Source: CAYGKP01 sp964350605
GTDB lineage: Bacteria > Bacteroidota > Bacteroidia > Cytophagales > JAAEPT01
Direction of reading: 5' to 3'
NCBI GenBank assembly: GCA_964350605.1
Contig: CAYGKP010000150.1
Coordinates: forward strand, 1 to 6,307
DNA length: 6,307 bases
A program made the position numbers and the translations under genes. This document shows positions 6,056 to 6,307 of the stretch, one piece after another. Numbering within the stretch: the first letter of the stretch is position 1; each line of letters opens with the position of its first letter. The notes under the pieces were generated by a model. The model was not told the DNA's origin. It saw nothing but the letters and a program-made list of their open reading frames with translations, and searched no databases.

Positions 6056-6307
6056 ATGTGCGGCATTGCAGGTTGGCTTTCCTACCAAGGACCCGTTGAT
6101 GCGGCGATTCTGGACCGAATGACCGATCGATTGGCCCACCGTGGGCCGGACGACCGGGGGACCTACATCAGCACTGAAAAACGTGTGGGCCTCGGCCACC
6201 GCCGCCTTTCCATTCTGGACCTGAGCGCGGCGGGGCATCAGCCGATGCACTCAGCCGATGGGCGCTATGTAATGGTCTTCAATGGGGAGGTCTACAACTT
6301 CAAACGG
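6056..6307 (+). CDS. asnB: Second AsnB-type amidotransferase, N-terminal part only
   Basis: The first 84 codons of another class II glutamine amidotransferase, cut by the right edge. It begins MCGIAGW, giving Cys2 as the nucleophile, and continues with LAHRGPDDRG, VGLGHRRLSILD and FNGEVYNF, the same glutaminase motifs as the gene at 3179. Across this stretch the two proteins are, by eye, about half identical, so they are old paralogues and not a recent duplication. The ATG lies 4 bases after the methyltransferase stop codon, without a visible Shine-Dalgarno, which suggests operon coupling. The synthetase half lies outside the window, so other class II amidotransferases cannot be fully excluded, but the MCGIxG start with RGPD and HRRLSI is typical of AsnB. 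Confidence 0.9.
   Translation, partial: MCGIAGWLSYQGPVDAAILDRMTDRLAHRGPDDRGTYISTEKRVGLGHRRLSILDLSAAGHQPMHSADGRYVMVFNGEVYNFKR

Overview
The window is part of a surface-polysaccharide (O-antigen, capsule or exopolysaccharide) biosynthesis region of a moderately G+C-rich bacterium. Bacteroidota is my best guess. The tRNA does not encode its CCA tail, start codons lack clear Shine-Dalgarno sequences, a perfect TAnnTTTG -7 element of the Bacteroidota type lies upstream of the tRNA, and the NlpC/P60 lipoprotein resembles those of that phylum. None of these proves the assignment. The base composition looks high for much of the phylum, although high-G+C lineages exist.

Layout: (1) 1-706, minus: a family 2 glycosyltransferase whose C-terminus runs off the left edge. 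(2) About 739/814-2345, plus: a dTDP-sugar 3,4-ketoisomerase (FdtA/QdtA type) and a PLP-dependent sugar aminotransferase (FdtB/QdtB type), overlapping by one base. (3) 2350-2500: a strong hairpin terminator, a tRNA-Ala(GGC) on the minus strand, and its probable promoter. (4) 2534-3070, minus: a small NlpC/P60 cysteine-peptidase lipoprotein. (5) 3179-6307, plus: an AsnB-type glutamine-dependent amidotransferase, a class I SAM-dependent methyltransferase, and the start of a second AsnB-type protein, packed with a short overlap and a 4-base gap and so probably one operon.

How they fit together: the ketoisomerase and aminotransferase would convert dTDP-4-keto-6-deoxyglucose to a dTDP-3-amino-3,6-dideoxyhexose (Fuc3N or Qui3N type). 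The glycosyltransferase could use this or another activated sugar. AsnB-like proteins in such clusters are often thought to amidate uronic acids or other carboxylates, and the methyltransferase would further decorate the glycan. The tRNA and the peptidase look like housekeeping genes that separate two polysaccharide modules.

I see no CRISPR array, insertion sequence, phage gene or clearly new system. The most notable points are the two AsnB-type genes flanking a methyltransferase, the ketoisomerase/aminotransferase pair without an adjacent acyltransferase, and altered motifs in the glycosyltransferase and the methyltransferase.
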